A stretch of 26,742 nucleotides of DNA. Source: Thiopseudomonas acetoxidans. GTDB lineage: Bacteria; Pseudomonadota; Gammaproteobacteria; Pseudomonadales; Pseudomonadaceae. How positions within the stretch are numbered: position 1 is the stretch's first letter; every line of letters starts with the position of its first letter. The stretch is from positions 1 to 26,742 of the forward strand of contig NZ_JAUCDY010000019.1 of NCBI RefSeq assembly GCF_030362935.1, given 5' to 3'. Of the stretch, positions 26,666 to 26,742 are shown in pieces. The notes beneath the pieces are model-generated. The model was not told the DNA's origin. It ran no database searches and saw nothing but the letters and a program-made list of their open reading frames with translations. Both the position numbers and the translations under genes were made by a program.

Positions 26666-26742
26666 CTCTTGTGGGAGCGCAACTTTTGCGCGATTGGCAT
26701 TTCCCGGCAACGCTTGAGTTGGCCTGATAGAACGCCTCGCGC
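26666..26742. repeat. REP-type repeat unit, copy 2 (reaches window end)
   Basis: By eye this is identical to copy 1 over all 77 bases, in the same orientation, with a 113-base period. Its palindrome is at 26677-26691. The 36 bases between the copies are not repeated inside the window. The unit meets the window edge, so its true end and any further copies are unseen. Confidence 0.75.

Overview
The window looks like chromosomal DNA from a low-to-moderate GC member of the Pseudomonadaceae. Three gene neighbourhoods point there: a cytochrome c maturation (ccm) operon next to a fliK/flhB-like pair; crfX-cmpX-sigX-oprF; and ispF-truD-surE-pcm-nlpD-rpoS with fdxA and metH. Base composition is clearly lower than in typical Pseudomonas, so a Thiopseudomonas/Denitrificimonas-type lineage is my inference, not something the sequence proves. 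There is no rRNA, tRNA, CRISPR array, prophage or insertion sequence.

Layout. (1) 123-7631, minus: ccmA-ccmB-ccmC-ccmD-ccmE-ccmF-ccmG-ccmH-ccmI form a complete, overlapping System I operon, followed by greB. A sigma-70-like promoter lies upstream of ccmA. (2) 7805-9678, plus: a FliK-type hook-length protein overlaps a small FlhB C-terminal-domain protein. (3) 9682-12748: a minus-strand FAD/NAD(P)H oxidoreductase diverges from a plus-strand cysI-DUF934 sulfite-reduction operon. That operon ends at a strong bidirectional terminator shared with oprF. (4) 12794-15607, minus: crfX-cmpX-sigX-oprF, an envelope-stress sigma factor with its porin target. (5) 15718-22072, minus: ispF-truD-surE-pcm-DUF368-nlpD-rpoS-rraA, mostly with overlapping or close genes, closed by a good terminator. 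(6) 22261-26512, plus: fdxA and metH. (7) 26513-26742: two tandem copies of a REP-type repeat, the second reaching the window edge.

Most of the window is conserved housekeeping DNA. I do not see an obvious new multi-gene system. The best candidates for a second look are: a strongly diverged RpoS, with the region 2.3 tryptophan and region 2.4/3.0 promoter contacts replaced; a metH whose central third has a codon choice unlike its two ends, suggesting intragenic recombination; an OprF without the cysteine-rich hinge; a sigX that must start at TTG without a Shine-Dalgarno sequence and overlaps a triple AGTCAA repeat; and the tandem REP-like units after metH.

How the genes work together: ccm genes build c-type cytochromes for respiration. 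CysI, the adjacent oxidoreductase and possibly FdxA belong to electron transfer and sulfite reduction. SigX/OprF/CmpX respond to envelope state, NlpD controls cell-wall amidases, and DUF368 probably recycles the lipid carrier. RpoS, SurE and Pcm are classic stationary-phase or repair functions.
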